From positions 71,999,876 through 72,063,875 of the forward strand of contig CM056576.1 of the NCBI GenBank assembly GCA_029721435.1: 64,000 nt of DNA, given 5' to 3'. Below the pieces are notes generated by a model. That model saw only the letters and a program-made list of their open reading frames with translations. It had not been told where the DNA came from and searched no databases. The translations under genes and the position numbers were made by a program. This document shows, piece after piece, positions 47,251 to 59,605 of this stretch. Numbering within the stretch: the stretch's first letter is position 1; each line of letters opens with the position of its first letter. This DNA is from Gymnothorax reevesii. Taxonomy: Eukaryota > Chordata > Actinopteri > Anguilliformes > Muraenidae.

Positions 47251-48557
47251 GTGCGTTAGGATTTTTCAGTTTTCCGGCATGGCAATTTTTCGAGCTTTAA
47301 GCCCTGCGTGTAATGTGCGAAAAAGGCTGTCTTCGTAAAGTCAGTCTGCAGTAAATCCGCCTCTGTCAAAGACCACCGAGAAGCTAAATGGCTAAAAAGA
47401 ATGACTGGAGGGGGACTTAAAGCGGTAGCTGCTCATCTTGTTTGAATGTGAACACTATGAACAGCGTGACTTAATGTCTCTGCACATGTTGAGGTTCTAG
47501 CTGTGTTATACATACACAGGCTAATGTAACGTGATGGGCCACTTTTGGACTTGTTTGCCCACATATTTGTACCAAGTCGTCCAACCGTCGTCTTTCGAAA
47601 CATTGTGCTTGTGCTTCTTCTTCGTCTTCTTCTTCCAGCGGACCAGTGTATAAGTTCGTCTTCTTTGGGTTTTATTGGCGGAGTTACAATGCATGCCGCC
47701 ACCTACGGCACGGGCATTGTAACGACAAAAGCTACATTCACAGTCCAATTAATGCATTTATGAGGGAGGTCGAGCCAAAAGCGGAAAAATCTATTCGTGG
47801 CGGAAATAATTTCTTCGTGGCAGTACGCCACAAATAAATGAACGTAAAGGAAACACTGACTTGTGCAGGGTAAACGAAGCCAAGTTTCAGGGGCAAATAC
47901 TAAGCAAGACGAGTAATTGCTGTGGAAGTCATTCATTTGTTCACGTTGCTTTCCAGATGTTGAAAAAAACAGTGTTTTTAAGTTCCACAAAGCTGTGCCT
48001 AAATTTTGCAATATTGTTACTATCACTATGATCAGTTATGCATAACGCACTTATATAAATGTTAAACTGAGTAAAAGTGTTGTTAAAATTGCCCATACTT
48101 TTTTAAGTTCTTAGGTTGTTCAGAATGTATTTAGTAAAAGGAAAATTAATTTAATAAAGGTTTTTATAGGTGGCTTATTCTTCTTTGCACTAATTATTAG
48201 TATTAGTGCCTAATACAAAGAAAAAAAGTGGACTTATTGTTAGTTCTGTGTAATTTTGCAATGAGTTTACTGGCCCGGCCCGCTTGAGATCAGATTAAGC
48301 TGTATTCGGCCCCCAGACCAAAATGAGTTTGACCCCCCTGCCTTAAAGGCTACCCATGTGCCTTCCTGTAATGAATGACAGTAGTCATGAACTGCATTGA
48401 ACATGTGCGTGTAATGTTTATTTTATTTTTTTAATCTCTCACTATAATAACATGTTCCACGTGTGCCAAAAAGTGCCTTCCCCCTCCCCCCTGAGCACTT
48501 GCCCCCCATAATGTCTGTGCACGCCACTGTAGAGCACCAACACACATGCACCCTCTC

Positions 48558-48588
<31 letters not shown>

Positions 48589-49799
48589 CCCTCTCTCTCT
48601 CACTCACTCACTCACTCACATACACTCACTAGTGTTTGGGCAAAAGGTTGAGGAAAGGTTCTGACATCCTCGCCATGATCTTTCCGTAGCAAGAATCAAT
48701 TCTAGTCTTGATGTTCTAGAGAATTAAAAAAAAAATACCTAGGCCTATCTCAGTCCATGAAGAATTAGGAAATAAAGGATGAACAAGCAGACTTAGAAAT
48801 AATTAAAAATGCAAATGAACCATGCTATTGCGGAGTCGCAGGAGAGTGGTATTGGTTAACAGTTGATTAGCATGAACCGAAAAATTTATCATTTTACGCT
48901 CGACTGCTTTGTCGTATAATACCAGAGCTATAAATTTCAGCATTATTTAGTATTATTCACCTTCATGTTACCCCTTGAAATTGCCTGCTGTTGCCCTATT
49001 GGTTCTCATAGGTCTGTACTGCATTTTCAGATCAACCTCCTTAACGTACTTTGAAAAGAAGACCATTGGATGGTGATATTGGTTTAAAAGGGAGAGTGTC
49101 CTTACGTCAAGTTACATGAGTGTAAGTTAGTATCTGTTAAGCAAGTCAACAAATATCTCTGACCCAGTGCTGAATGGGAGGCATATCACATCAGTATGTG
49201 GGCAAATGTAGTTTCAATAATTTGCTGTACGGATCTATGTTCTATAAACCATGAAATGGATTCTAATTTAGAAATTGAATCGGATTTGTATCCGAGAATC
49301 TATTTTGGAAATTAAATCTGATTTCCAACAATAATATACACTGTCCTAAACATCCTATTCAATCATGCAACCACCCACCAATGCACAGTACAGATTTGAC
49401 AGCGAAAAAAGAAGCATTCATCCATGTTTGTAGACGAAAAGTTTTACGTTCACGTTAAACACGACTTGGTTGCGATTCACAAACACTTTCCATGTTTCGT
49501 TATCTTTAAAACTAGGTCAAACCTTCATAAGATAGCATGACCTAAAAGACAACAATAAAACAACCCAGCAGCAGCAGCAGCTATAAAAAGCCGCATCAGA
49601 CGTGCATCTGCTCTGATAGCTGGCCCTACACGGCTGCCCTCCTTGGTGCTAATTTTCTCAGCATAAACAATCACAACAACTTCAGCGGACAGACAGGTAA
49701 ACCGGGCAAACAAGGCCACAAAATGCAATATATCCACATCAAAAATAAGACGCATAGGTAGCTACATGGCAGCTCAGTAATCAGAAAAGCCGTACAGAA
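47251..49799. other. Unassigned intron sequence
   Basis: No gene seen. 48255-48343 (ending AAAATGAGTTTGACCCCCCTG) looks like one end of a hAT-type element without its partner. (CT)n and (CACT)n tracts lie at 48552-48620. Confidence 0.4.
48552..48620. repeat. (CT)n then (CACT)n microsatellite
   Basis: Pure CT units with a few CCC interruptions, passing into five CACT units. Confidence 0.95.
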
Positions 49800-50604
49800 A
49801 GAATGTGTGGCTTTTCCTCACCCCATTTGAAGAGGAAGGCCATCCTCCTGTCTTTCATGCTAGCAAAGTGGTCGATAACCATGTCATAGAATTTCCTACC
49901 GGCCTTTTAGGTTCTCCACAACAACATAGTCAATAGATATTTTGGCCAAGTTGACAAGCCTGTCCTGTCCACATGTGTTCCTCAGATCCTTTTTAGACAA
50001 GAAAATGAGTGCTCTGCTGATGTGCTCATTGATGGTATCGTGAACATAAGCAGCAGCAATTTGAAAACCTTGGAGAGTGTGGCCTGTAGGTCATCCTCAG
50101 TAAAAAGTGGTAGCAACTCAGCTGCTGGCTTTGTTGTTGTACAGCTTGTGCAGCTAATTTCTTAACTTCTGCTCATCAAAGAATGGATACGTCTTGATCA
50201 GCTGAGCCAACACATTGCTGGGGAATGCAGCAGGTTTGCAGAAAGATGCAAATGATATGTGATCCAGTACCCAATCTCAGGTGCTTTAGAGCTGCAAATA
50301 TCTGTGTCATCTGCGGTATAATACTGTTAACAATCTGGTAGCAAAGACATTGGAAAGATGCAACAATGTCCTTGTCCTTCGTCTTGGTGCTGGTTAACAC
50401 CCTGGTGCAGGTTCCCCCAGCCACAGTGATGACGTTTATGCCGAGGCACAGGTTCTCCGACTGCTTGGACTTTTATCATCATAGATGCCTGTGAATATCT
50501 TGTCTGTTCTTATGGTTTTGAGAACTCTGATGCCTCTCATGCCTCGATCCGATCCCGGAATTTTTTGATGTCCACCGTCTTACTTTGCTGAAGCCAAAAG
50601 AGAG

Positions 50605-51770
50605 CCCTGCAAAAAATGTTCTATAGGACTTTTATGGAATTCTATAGAACATTTTAGTAGAACAGCATGTTCTATAGGATTTTCCATGTGTTCCATAGGA
50701 ATTTGCTAGAAACCTATAAAGCACCTCAATGGAAAAGAAAGTCCTATAAAATTATTGCTGTTCCATAAGACCTTCCTATAGAACACCCTAGTTGAAAATT
50801 CTGTTCTATAGGACTTTGATGGTCTTTAGGACCTTCTAATAGAACAAAAGCTTACTGGGAAAGACGTCTTAAATAATGGTTAAATAAAAATAAAAATAAA
50901 TCTTATGACTCCTTGCAATGCTCTGTCGAAGGGTCAATTTACCTTATGCGTACCCGGTATGAAAATGTGCAGTATGCAGTGATATCCATGATACTGAAGT
51001 AGCAAGGAAATCTTTTCCCTTTTAACTTTAAGGTGTGCTTAAGCACATGGGTTACCAGGCACATACCAACTCATTGATTCTTTGATCAGACAATTGATTG
51101 ACTGACTGACCACGCAACTTAGCAGTATTTCAGTTACGGTATATGAAGACTTCTTTCCATTTCCTTGGCAGCAATTGAAAAATATAGATGTAAGGCATTA
51201 CAACTTTATTATGCTATAATGGAAAACTCGTGTTCCTCTATTGCTTACGAAGACAGAATGACGTTGAAATTTTGACCTTTTGAACTTTTCCCTTAATTTT
51301 AAAAATTCAATGTCATTATGCCTTTTCATTCACATGCATGTGATATGGAGATTATATACAGATTTAGATTTAATTTGAAAACAATTTAAGATCTACTGTG
51401 ACTTATTCCCACCATCTTTATACATCTAAAGGTGACTTGGTTAAAACACCGCATTGCGGAGCAAAAGAGTCTGGGTTCGAGCCCTGGTCAGAGTAGCACA
51501 CGAGTGGTCATTGTGCTACAGAGATGCTAGTTGGGAAATGATTGCTGGGAAATGTCATATAAAATGCTTGGTTTGTTTGTGGTTGCCTTCCTAATTTGGG
51601 TGGGATTTAAGATGCCAAACTGAAAGAAAATAAATCTTCCTGAGATTTTCTATGGAACTGTTTTCTATAGAATTTTTTTTTATAGGACTTGAGGTATTAA
51701 AGTTCTATAAAATTCTATTGGATTCCTGTAGCACATTTATAGGAATTCCTGTAGCACATTTTTTGCAGGG
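50605..51770. mobile_element. Element with CCCTGCAAAAAATGT ends, inside the hAT pseudogene
   Basis: Ends CCCTGCAAAAAATGTTCTAT and mirrored ACATTTTTTGCAGGG enclose 1,166 bp. Both subterminal regions repeat a GTTCTATAGGACTTT-like word, roughly ten times at the left. It separates two parts of the hAT coding sequence. No transposase seen; the superfamily and target duplication are unresolved. Confidence 0.75.
51431..51490 (+). other. tRNA-like / SINE-head fragment
   Basis: Contains TTGGTTAAAACACCGCATTG, GCGGAGCA and a perfect B-box-like GGGTTCGAGCCC (51473-51484) in tRNA order. No acceptor stem could be drawn, so I read this as a tRNA-derived fragment rather than a gene. Confidence 0.45.
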
Positions 51771-53140
51771 AGGTTCCATGAGGTAGAAAATGGACTGGAA
51801 GACAGGAAGGTGAAGAAGTTTTTGCTTAAGGCAGCACTCTTTGCAATGGTCTCCTTGTCCCATCATTATCTTGTCAAAAGCCACACACACAGAGTGATGT
51901 GCATCCTTCATGGATGGCATGCACTGCCCGACTTTTAAAGTTCCACCTCACAACAGAATCCCCCGGAAGACGCACAGTCTGATCCACTTCACACTGTAAA
52001 GCCGATCTCTTAAAAGAATGTGAGACAAAATTATGAAAGGAATTAAGTGCAGCAGTTTGAATGTTGTGTTTGAATGTTATTTGTGCCTTGTGCTAAAACC
52101 AAATTTAGCTCATGTGCGTAGCAGTGGAAGAGTAATGCATTGGGACGGAGTGCTTTCACTACACGCCACCATGTGTCCACTCGTGCAGCTTGCTCCATCG
52201 TAGGTCTGGAAAATGAGTTTATTTGCGAGACTGACGTTGCCAATGGCTCTCATCACAACTCATGTTATGGCTTTTGCATCTCTGTCTGAGCTGTCATCAA
52301 AAAAGCTCAGAAAATGTTCACACACGCTGCCTTTCTCATTAACATATCTGATTATGACAGCGAGTTGGCACTTGTTGGAAAGGTCTGACGTATCATTGAC
52401 TTGTACTGCAAAGAAAGGGCACAAGTTTATTTCTTTATCAGTCTCATCCTGGATAATTCGAGCTATGATTTCAATAACGCAATTCTATAAGGAGTTTGAC
52501 ATACCACTGAAGACTGTTGATGATCCCAAGTGGTCTGGCAGTGTGGTTTCAAACTTTGCAAATGCATGTACTAGCTCCACGAAATTGCCCCATTTGTGTG
52601 GCCAGCAGTCTCATTGTGCCCCCTGAATGCTTGTTCTTTGCGAGCAAGGTACGATGCCGCAACAATAAATCTAATCAGAATATCCTGATTCTTTTTTTAC
52701 CTGCTCACCGTGCTCCTTTGTGCTGATGCTTCTTGGTAATTCCAGAGCCTTGCTAATCCTGACACATCCAAAAAGCTTTAGATTCACTGCACAGTCTATG
52801 TCATTTTTTTTGATGCCTCTCAATCGCCCAGGACAGGTTGGCAAGGTCGAAGAATCCTGTGGTGACCCAGGGATAGTTAGGTGAGCAAGAATCCTTGTCG
52901 AAAAGAAGACAGGGCCAGCAAAATAAGCACCGAAGTTTAGCACTACCAGCTAGCCATTCTGTGCAGACATAAGTACCCTCATTAAAAGTCTGAAAACCTT
53001 TCTTCCTGTCAATACGGAGGATGTTGAACAGCTATGGCATTGGCCTGCTGTCACATTTTTGATTTTAAGTTTTTGCTGCAGTGGTAGTTTAGTATAATTG
53101 TTTTTGACTAAATATTCCAAATCTTCACCTTCCATAACTG

Positions 53141-53708
53141 CACTTGCTAATTTTGCAATGAGTCATCAGTTACAACTTGCCTCTCATCTCCCATCATTTG
53201 ATTTTACGATTCTATGATTTGATCAGTGCGAGGCCAAGGGGATGGGTTGCTTCCCTTGGCACAGTCCTGACTGATCACAGGTGTGGAGTGTAATGACGAT
53301 AGCCGCTCCTGATTGGCTAACGCCAACTTAAAACCAGAATATGTGAACGTAAATATGCAATCAAGAGAAATGACGAAAAATCATCCGTCGCTAGACATTT
53401 CAATTCAGCGGGCCACGATCCTAATTCCCTTAAGGGAGAAGCTACTCGAAAAATTGGCCAAAAATTTGTAAATTACCAATTTTGAGATTTTGTCAGAAAT
53501 TACATAAAAAACCCCTCAACTTTCATCTCCAAGAGCAAAATTACTGAAATCTAACCATAAATGGGTGAAATTAGTGACTCCTGTTGACCATGAACACTGG
53601 ACGGGATGCTGGAGTGACGATGGGTGGTAGAGGTTGGGGCAAGCTCAGATATAGCAGAGATCCATTTTTATTCTTTATGCACTTAACCTGCTCTTTAACT
53701 TTCCTTTT
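53141..53708. other. Unassigned, with one hairpin
   Basis: A hairpin at 53219-53278 pairs TGATCAGT and GCCAAGGG with CCCTTGGC and ACTGATCA. It may be a subterminal part of the hAT element. No gene. Confidence 0.4.
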
Positions 53709-54014
53709 TCAGCTACAGTACTGAAAGAAGCGCTTAGGGTTAGTTTCTGCCCCTTCTGCAATTTGTCTTTCATACAATCTTCTAGCATTCCTCAGCTCTT
53801 TTTTGACCACATCCCGCATTTTACAGTATTCAGCCTTTGTGTTCTCATTGTTATCCTTTATGTACATCTTATAAAGATTCCTCTTTTCCCTCAAAATCCT
53901 ACGAATACTTTTGGTCATCCACTGAGGATTCTGCTTTTTCAGCTTACTTTCGGACACCTTTGGAATGAATCTGCATTGTGTTTCAAGTAAAACCCCCTTA
54001 AATCTTTCCCACAT

Positions 54015-54948
54015 CTAATTTACGGACTCACAGTCCAGGAGTGTCTCCCATTTTATTTCACCTAGATATGAGCGCATCCTGTCAAAGTTTGCTCGCCTAA
54101 TATTGAAAATTTTTTGTTTTAGAATACACCTTTTTAACTTTCCATGAAACATCAAAATTAACAGCAGAGTGATCACTTGTCCCAAGTGGCTCCAGTACCT
54201 CAACATTGCAAATTCTATCAGGGTCATTACAGAGCACTAAGTCTAAAATTGCCTTCTCTCTGGTAGGTTTATTAACATACTGCACCAAGAAATTATCATT
54301 TATAACATCTAGAAATTCTTCCACCCCCCTACCCTGTCCTTTCACCATTTCCCAATTGATACTAAGATAATTTAAGTCTCCCATAATAATAGTCCCACCA
54401 CCTCTACAAGCTTGCGTAATCCTTGTAGAAAGCATTTCATTAATTGTACTGTCCAAAGCTGGTGGTCGATAGCATACTCCTATGTTTAAACCTGTCTCGT
54501 GTTTGCCAATGAGCTTGACCCAGATATCTTCACAGGACAAGGAATGTTCAATTTCGGGAATTTCCTGTACCTTAATGTTTTTGTTCACATAGAGTGCTAC
54601 GCCCCCTCCTTGCCTATTACATCTATCCTTCCTAAAGAGCTTATAACCTTGTATGTTATATTCATCTCCATCCTCTTCACATAGCCATGTCTCTGTAATC
54701 CCAACTATTTCATAGCCCTCAGTAATCATTACAGCCTCAAGTTCTTGAAATTTATTTTTTATGCCTTTAGCATTTAAATAAAAACATTTCAGGTTATTAC
54801 TAATGCTCTTCCCCCTTGATTCCCCATGTGGTCGCTGCCTCGAGCCCCCCACTGCGCTTTGTTGCTTTAAAAGTAAATCATCGATAGTGCATGTAATGCC
54901 ATCAGCTTCCATCGGGGCAGTCTGCATTTCCCTATGTGTAACACTCAC
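54015..54948 (-). pseudogene. LINE ORF2 apurinic-type endonuclease domain
   Basis: An endonuclease/exonuclease/phosphatase fold with its key motifs intact: LKCFYLNAKGIKNKFQEL, IVGITETWL (metal-binding Glu), GGGVALYVN, GVCYRPP, IIMGDLNY (catalytic Asp and Asn) and TSDHSAVNF (Asp-His). Reading is open from 54948 to about 54100, where a frameshift follows; a stop lies at 54015-54017 before the linker (MWERFKGVLLE) continues to 53709. This nicks target DNA in non-LTR retrotransposition. Confidence 0.88.
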
Positions 54949-54959
54949 TAACCTCCCTG

Positions 54960-55545
54960 CCCCCCAAGTCCCTAGTTTAAATAATCCTGTGCTACCCTCA
55001 ACATACGCTGGCCCAGTGCAAAAGTACCCCTCCAGTTCAGGTGCAGCCCGGCAGGCTTGAACACGTCACCCCTGTCCCAGAAAAAGTTCCAGTGTCCCAT
55101 AAACCTATACCCCTCTTTCCTACACCAGGTTCGTAGCCACGTGTTAAACATCCAGATAAAATTTCCTTTCTTTCTTTCTTCTTTCCTCCGCTTGCACGTG
55201 GTTCTGGTAGAATCCCGGAGAACACTACCGTTGAGGATCTGCCCCTAGCTCAGCTAATTACACAAATTTGCCTTGCAGAACATCAAGCCTACCCTTACCT
55301 ATGCCATTTGTCCCAACACGGACCATGACAACTGGATCCCTCCCCGCTCTGGCCAGGAGCTTGTCCGCACGCTCCAGGAGGTCTCCTACCTGGGCACCAG
55401 GGAGGCAACACACCGTATGAGAGTCCTTGTCGTGCGAACAGACTAAGCTATCTATCCCTCTAAGTATTGAGTCCCCCACTATCAATAACTCTCTTTTCTG
55501 GGGGGTAGAGGCCAACTTCTTCAGCCGAAGGATGGCTTGTTTCAC
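54960..55545 (-). pseudogene. LINE ORF1, SGNH-type esterase domain
   Basis: 55258-55545 encodes RELLIVGDSILRGIDSLVC with the GDS nucleophile block, PGAQVGDLLERADKLL, and VVMVRVGTNGIGKGRL. After a break, 55037-55225 gives MFSGILPEPRASGG and a C-terminal part (GIGLWDTGTFSG). Esterase ORF1 proteins are known in CR1 and L2 clade LINEs. The usual catalytic His region is damaged. Confidence 0.75.
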
Positions 55546-56966
55546 AGGTAGTTACGTCTTTGGCTTTCATACAGAGAATTCACAGCAGGAGATTCCAAAT
55601 GTAAGTGCAACACTTGAAATCAACTGTGGTCCTTTCTTGTGTTCATTTGTAAATTACATTATGATGAAATACAACACGTCTGACCATTTAACAGCTGAGT
55701 GGCCAATTGCCCAAATGCGGGGCCTCATATAAAGTTGTTCTGTAATTCCTACATCGTCTACTTGATTTTTATGCATATGCCCTCAAAGCTGAAAGTCTGC
55801 TCTTTTTTTTTGAAAAGTTGGCATCACCAATCCCACCTATAAGTCCGATGAGCCAACTTTTTACCAGCATGCTTGTACACAACTTGTCTTCTTGGGAGAT
55901 CAAAGACAGTTTATAGTTATTCTTTGAAACGCATGTCACTTCTTCACACAAGCAGATTATCCTTGCAAGCTCAGAACGGGTTGGAGGAAACCGGCACATG
56001 CGCTTATGTAGAATTTTAATAATGTGCACTGGGATGGCCAGCAGCAGGTACTTGAGCTGTGAACAGTTCTTACCAAAACTGACTATTCCTCACATATCCT
56101 TGAGCAGCGCGAAGCCATTTATGCGGTACCTCCCAAAGGTCACTTGTTACAGTCGCCACTGGCATGACTTGAATTAAATCTGACACCATGATGGTCACTC
56201 CTGTGCTGCAGTGCTGCGGCTTTACTGAGTGAGCCAAAACAGCAGCCAAAAAAGTCTGCACTTTGAGTTCATATTCATTTAATTTAAACTGCAATATTCT
56301 ATGATTGGCTAAGACAAAAAAATTTATTGTTATTTTAATGTTCTGACTGCACATGGTGCTCTCAGTTCACCTATATTCTTCTGAGTGAGGTTATTAGTTG
56401 GCTGGTTCGTTATCCATTGTATTTTCCATGTGTTCGTTATCCAATGTATTTTCCATGTAAATTCTGAATCTATCCATAATACTTTCACCTCGTCTCTGTC
56501 AGCAACTATTTGTGTTTCTTCGTTGTCTTAAATAAGCGGAAAACAGCTTTGAGCTAATTTGCACATGCTGCCAAAGAAAAATAAAATAATAAGTTGAGCG
56601 TAATAGCTGCTATCACTGGGGTGAATAAATTGTTTAGGATCACAGCTGAAAAGCCTCTTATCCTACAGTCTGAAACACTGAAACAGACATTTTTAGACTA
56701 ACTTTAAAAAGTTTGATGAGAAAAGGTGGTGATTTTGGCCAAAAAGTTATCTTAACATGTGGAGGTCACTGTTAAAAGAGCACTCTTCTTTCTTGGGGGA
56801 AGAAACATAATATAATATAATATAATATAATATAATATAATATAACATAATATAATATAACACGAGTCATATAACAATCGTCAAGATGGCCAACTGTGAG
56901 AGTTCGAGCTCCTCATCTGACAAAAATATTATGGAAGACATGCAACAGAGAGATGATGAAGTTTAA
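55546..56966. other. Unassigned intron sequence
   Basis: No gene recognised. A (TATAA)n pentanucleotide tract lies at 56806-56862. Confidence 0.35.
56806..56862. repeat. (TATAA)n microsatellite
   Basis: About eleven TATAA units with one TAACA interruption, 100 bp upstream of copy C. Confidence 0.95.
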
Positions 56967-58844
56967 GGGCTCTAGTTTCCTGGCGCAGCGCAGGTGGCGT
57001 AGCGTGGCGCAGCCCGCGCAGTGGTAATTTCGTCCGGCGCAGCCCGCGCAGTGGTGATTTCGTGAGGTGCGCAGCCTTTGGTAGACGAACATGCGCCGAG
57101 ATGGGTGTGGCGGCGTAGTTAGGGGAGGTGTCACATATTCATCAAGACGCAGTGACAATTTCGTAGAAAAAGTCTCCGCTGGAGTTGCGCAGAAAGCTCA
57201 CCATCTCCAAACTAGCTTAATTTCTGTGTAGTGGTAATTTGGCTGACCGGCGCATAATGCGCACACATCACCGAAACCTCACAGGCAGGTTTCCAGAATG
57301 TCAGGTACATTTCAATGCAAGAAATAATTACAGGAAGCACTATTTAATGTAACTATCTGAATAAGGACATAAATTATAGTATCTATATCGATTGTCCTGA
57401 TGTCAGATTAAAGGCGGTTGCCACGTGTAATGGAAACTTGACCTGGCTTAATCAACGCAGCAGAATCTGTGATGCAAACTAACGACTTCACATCTTTCTC
57501 AGCCAACCACGAACTATATATATATAAATCGAATGCTTGCATTCTATGCTCATTAAAGCTGCTTGCACACTGGACGCGAAACGAATTTTTCGCACGACTG
57601 ATTACAGACAAAGTCAATGCAAAGACGCGATAGTCGGACAGGGTTTTAATATAGCTCCGTGTCCGAAAGTCATAAAAGTTCAAATTTTTCAGAGTATTCC
57701 AGGAATTATTAGACATGCAAACTTGGCTATGTTTGTGTTCGACCTTCACAAAATGCAAATTGATAGCTATCGACTTTTCTTGGTCTTTTTAGCCTATTCG
57801 TCTGTTTTCTTCCGTTGAAGATAGATAGCAGTCTTTATTCAGTCTTTCTTTTAAAAATTAGTCAGATGGATCGAACAGATTCACGCTTTATTTCCACTGC
57901 AGAGATAAAATAGTGCGTGAGCAAATCAATTCCATGACCATTGACAGTGTGAAGAAATTATTGCATGTGCGATCAAGACTGTCCGACACAAAATGCAAAA
58001 ATACTCCATGTCCACCAGCCAGCAAAAAGTAAAAGTATATGAGAACAGATTTATAACGAAATAAAGAGTGAAAATATATCAGCAACAAACGGGATATCCA
58101 ACAAAGATGACCCGCCAATAAATAAATCGCAGTGTTCATTGGATGCTCTGCTGTTAAAATGTTTCTTTTTATTCTTTATGTCGTTATCAATCTGTTCTAA
58201 TCGTCCTTTTTCTTTGGCTGTCAGACACGGAGGCATTGCACATTGTCTCGCGCCAGTGTCGACTCACTTTATTGAGCAGAGCTTAAACGGAAACATTGTT
58301 TGAAATTCTCTGTACTCATCTTGAAGAACTGAGCCCTCTTATCAAAACATTCACGTTTAATATCTAAAAGAGTCAGTAGATTTGAAGAAATTAAAAACAA
58401 TAATAGACTGTCGGACAAAAAGATTTATTAAAACCCCGTCAGACTTTTGGACACAAGACGCAATCTGTGGAGCGAAAAGTTTGTTTCGTGTCCAGTGTGC
58501 AAGCGGCTTAATACTAGGCTACTATTATTGTCACTTAGGTTTTATCGTCTTTAGTGGGGGAAAGGAATACAGCCTGATTGCTATGATGTCGTACTGAGTT
58601 AAGATCTCATATTGAAAATAAATGTGTAACGTATCTTGCATTGTTGTCCATGCATGTTAATCCCAAAATTTAAAGCAGCAACAATGTAATAATAGGAACA
58701 CGCTATCCATCGTTTCTCTTGCCAGTGAGCAAGATTTGACTCAGCTGTGTCGCCTTCTTTGCCAACTTGCGCTGGAAGGAGGGGCAGCTGCGGGACTGAG
58801 GAGTGATGCGCCGCGCCTGCGCCTGGTCTACGAAATTAGAGCCC
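56967..58844 (+). mobile_element. Compound 1.9 kb element, copy C
   Basis: Starts GGGCTCTAGTTTCCTGGCGC, ends ACGAAATTAGAGCCC. Flanks TAA and TGA could be a 3 bp duplication with one change. Inner module 57557-58509. Lies in the large opsin intron. It lacks some of the right-hand GC-rich block of copies A and B. Confidence 0.8.
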
Positions 58845-58847
58845 TGA

Positions 58848-59603
58848 GTCTTTACATTTGAGCAGCAAGTACTTGGGGACAAGGAATCCCCCAAAACATT
58901 AGCAGCAGCAGAGAGGAAGTGTAAGGAGAAGAGATTGGAAATAGTGACAGCACATGTCCTGAACTAAAAAATGTACGTGCTGTTGGAAAAACTCTCGCTG
59001 CTCATCTAGTATTGCCCTCAAATGGTGGTAAGACAATTCTCTTATCTTCAGTTCTTGTACAGCATTTACTGCTGATTTTGTCTCACTCTCCACAAGTCTT
59101 CTGCTTTATTTGAACTTCGTGAAGATAAGGTGATGAAGTTCTTTTCTAGACCGTTATCCTTGTGGATGCTTGAGCAACAATATTTAGTTCATCAGGAACA
59201 ACAGCCAAGAATCATGCATGCACGTCAGAGGCCTGCAACGGAATATAAAAGTGATCCTATTCCGTCCCATCCCAATCATTTCCAATCCCAATCCATCTCA
59301 TCCCATCTGGTTCCAAATTTTAAAATTCTATCCCATTCCATTCCATTATCAAGTCATCCAGGCCATCCCATCTTGCTCTCATTTTCAAAATTCTATCCCA
59401 TCGCATTGCCATGTTATCCCATCCCATTCCATTCCCATCCTGTTCAGAGGATAAGCATTCTGTATATATTGATATGGCTGACTAATGAATTGTGTGATTT
59501 GATAATGTTTGTGGTGATTATGGTTATTTACATTATTATGTACGAGTTATAGAATTTAAGAATAATTATATGATTTAATACAGAAAAACAAGTATGTTTG
59601 AAC
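58848..59603. other. Unassigned, with a CCCAT-rich tract
   Basis: 59258-59447 is a degenerate ATCCC/ATTCC pentanucleotide tract. Open frames through it are artefacts. No gene seen. Confidence 0.4.
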
Positions 59604-59605
59604 TA

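Larger units (their letters stand above)
49800..53140 (-). pseudogene. hAT transposase with TTF-type zinc finger, decayed
   Basis: Read from 53140 downward. A TTF-type zinc finger (LRCLFCWPCLLFDKDS, then WVTTGFFDLANLSWAIERH) lies near 52800-52930. A DUF4371-like core lies near 52250-52480 (VQVNDTSDLSNKCQLAVIIR, then EHFLSF), with the first catalytic Asp in the NDTSD stretch. PNALLFHCYAHELNLVLAQG lies near 52085-52145. The C-terminal part resumes after an inserted element (50605-51770) and reaches LVNLAKISIDYVVVENLKGR near 49890-49950. Frameshifts and stops are frequent. Such proteins are hAT transposases or derived host genes; here it is clearly a dead copy. Confidence 0.8.
53709..55545 (-). 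mobile_element. CR1/L2-like LINE fragment lacking reverse transcriptase
   Basis: Read from 55545 downward: an ORF1 esterase piece, then an ORF2 endonuclease, then the linker that normally precedes the reverse transcriptase. The match stops at about 53709, so the reverse transcriptase and the 3' end are missing. LINEs usually lose the 5' end, so this is a 3' deletion or rearrangement. Lies antisense to the opsin gene inside its large intron. Confidence 0.85.

Noticed and set aside
47433..47748. Basic, Arg/Lys-rich minus-strand frames
   Set aside because: The charge comes from a CTT/CTTCTT-rich tract read in reverse; no family resemblance.
49525..49755. 76-codon minus-strand frame ahead of the hAT pseudogene
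   Set aside because: Includes a short GCA-repeat-derived alanine run and no hAT feature; it looks like chance.
51473..51484. A true tRNA gene at the B-box-like site
   Set aside because: No 7 bp acceptor stem or full cloverleaf could be drawn around it; a SINE or tRNA-derived fragment is more likely.
59130..59552. 140-codon open frame rich in Ser, His and Pro
   Set aside because: Mostly a translation of the ATCCC/ATTCC low-complexity tract.
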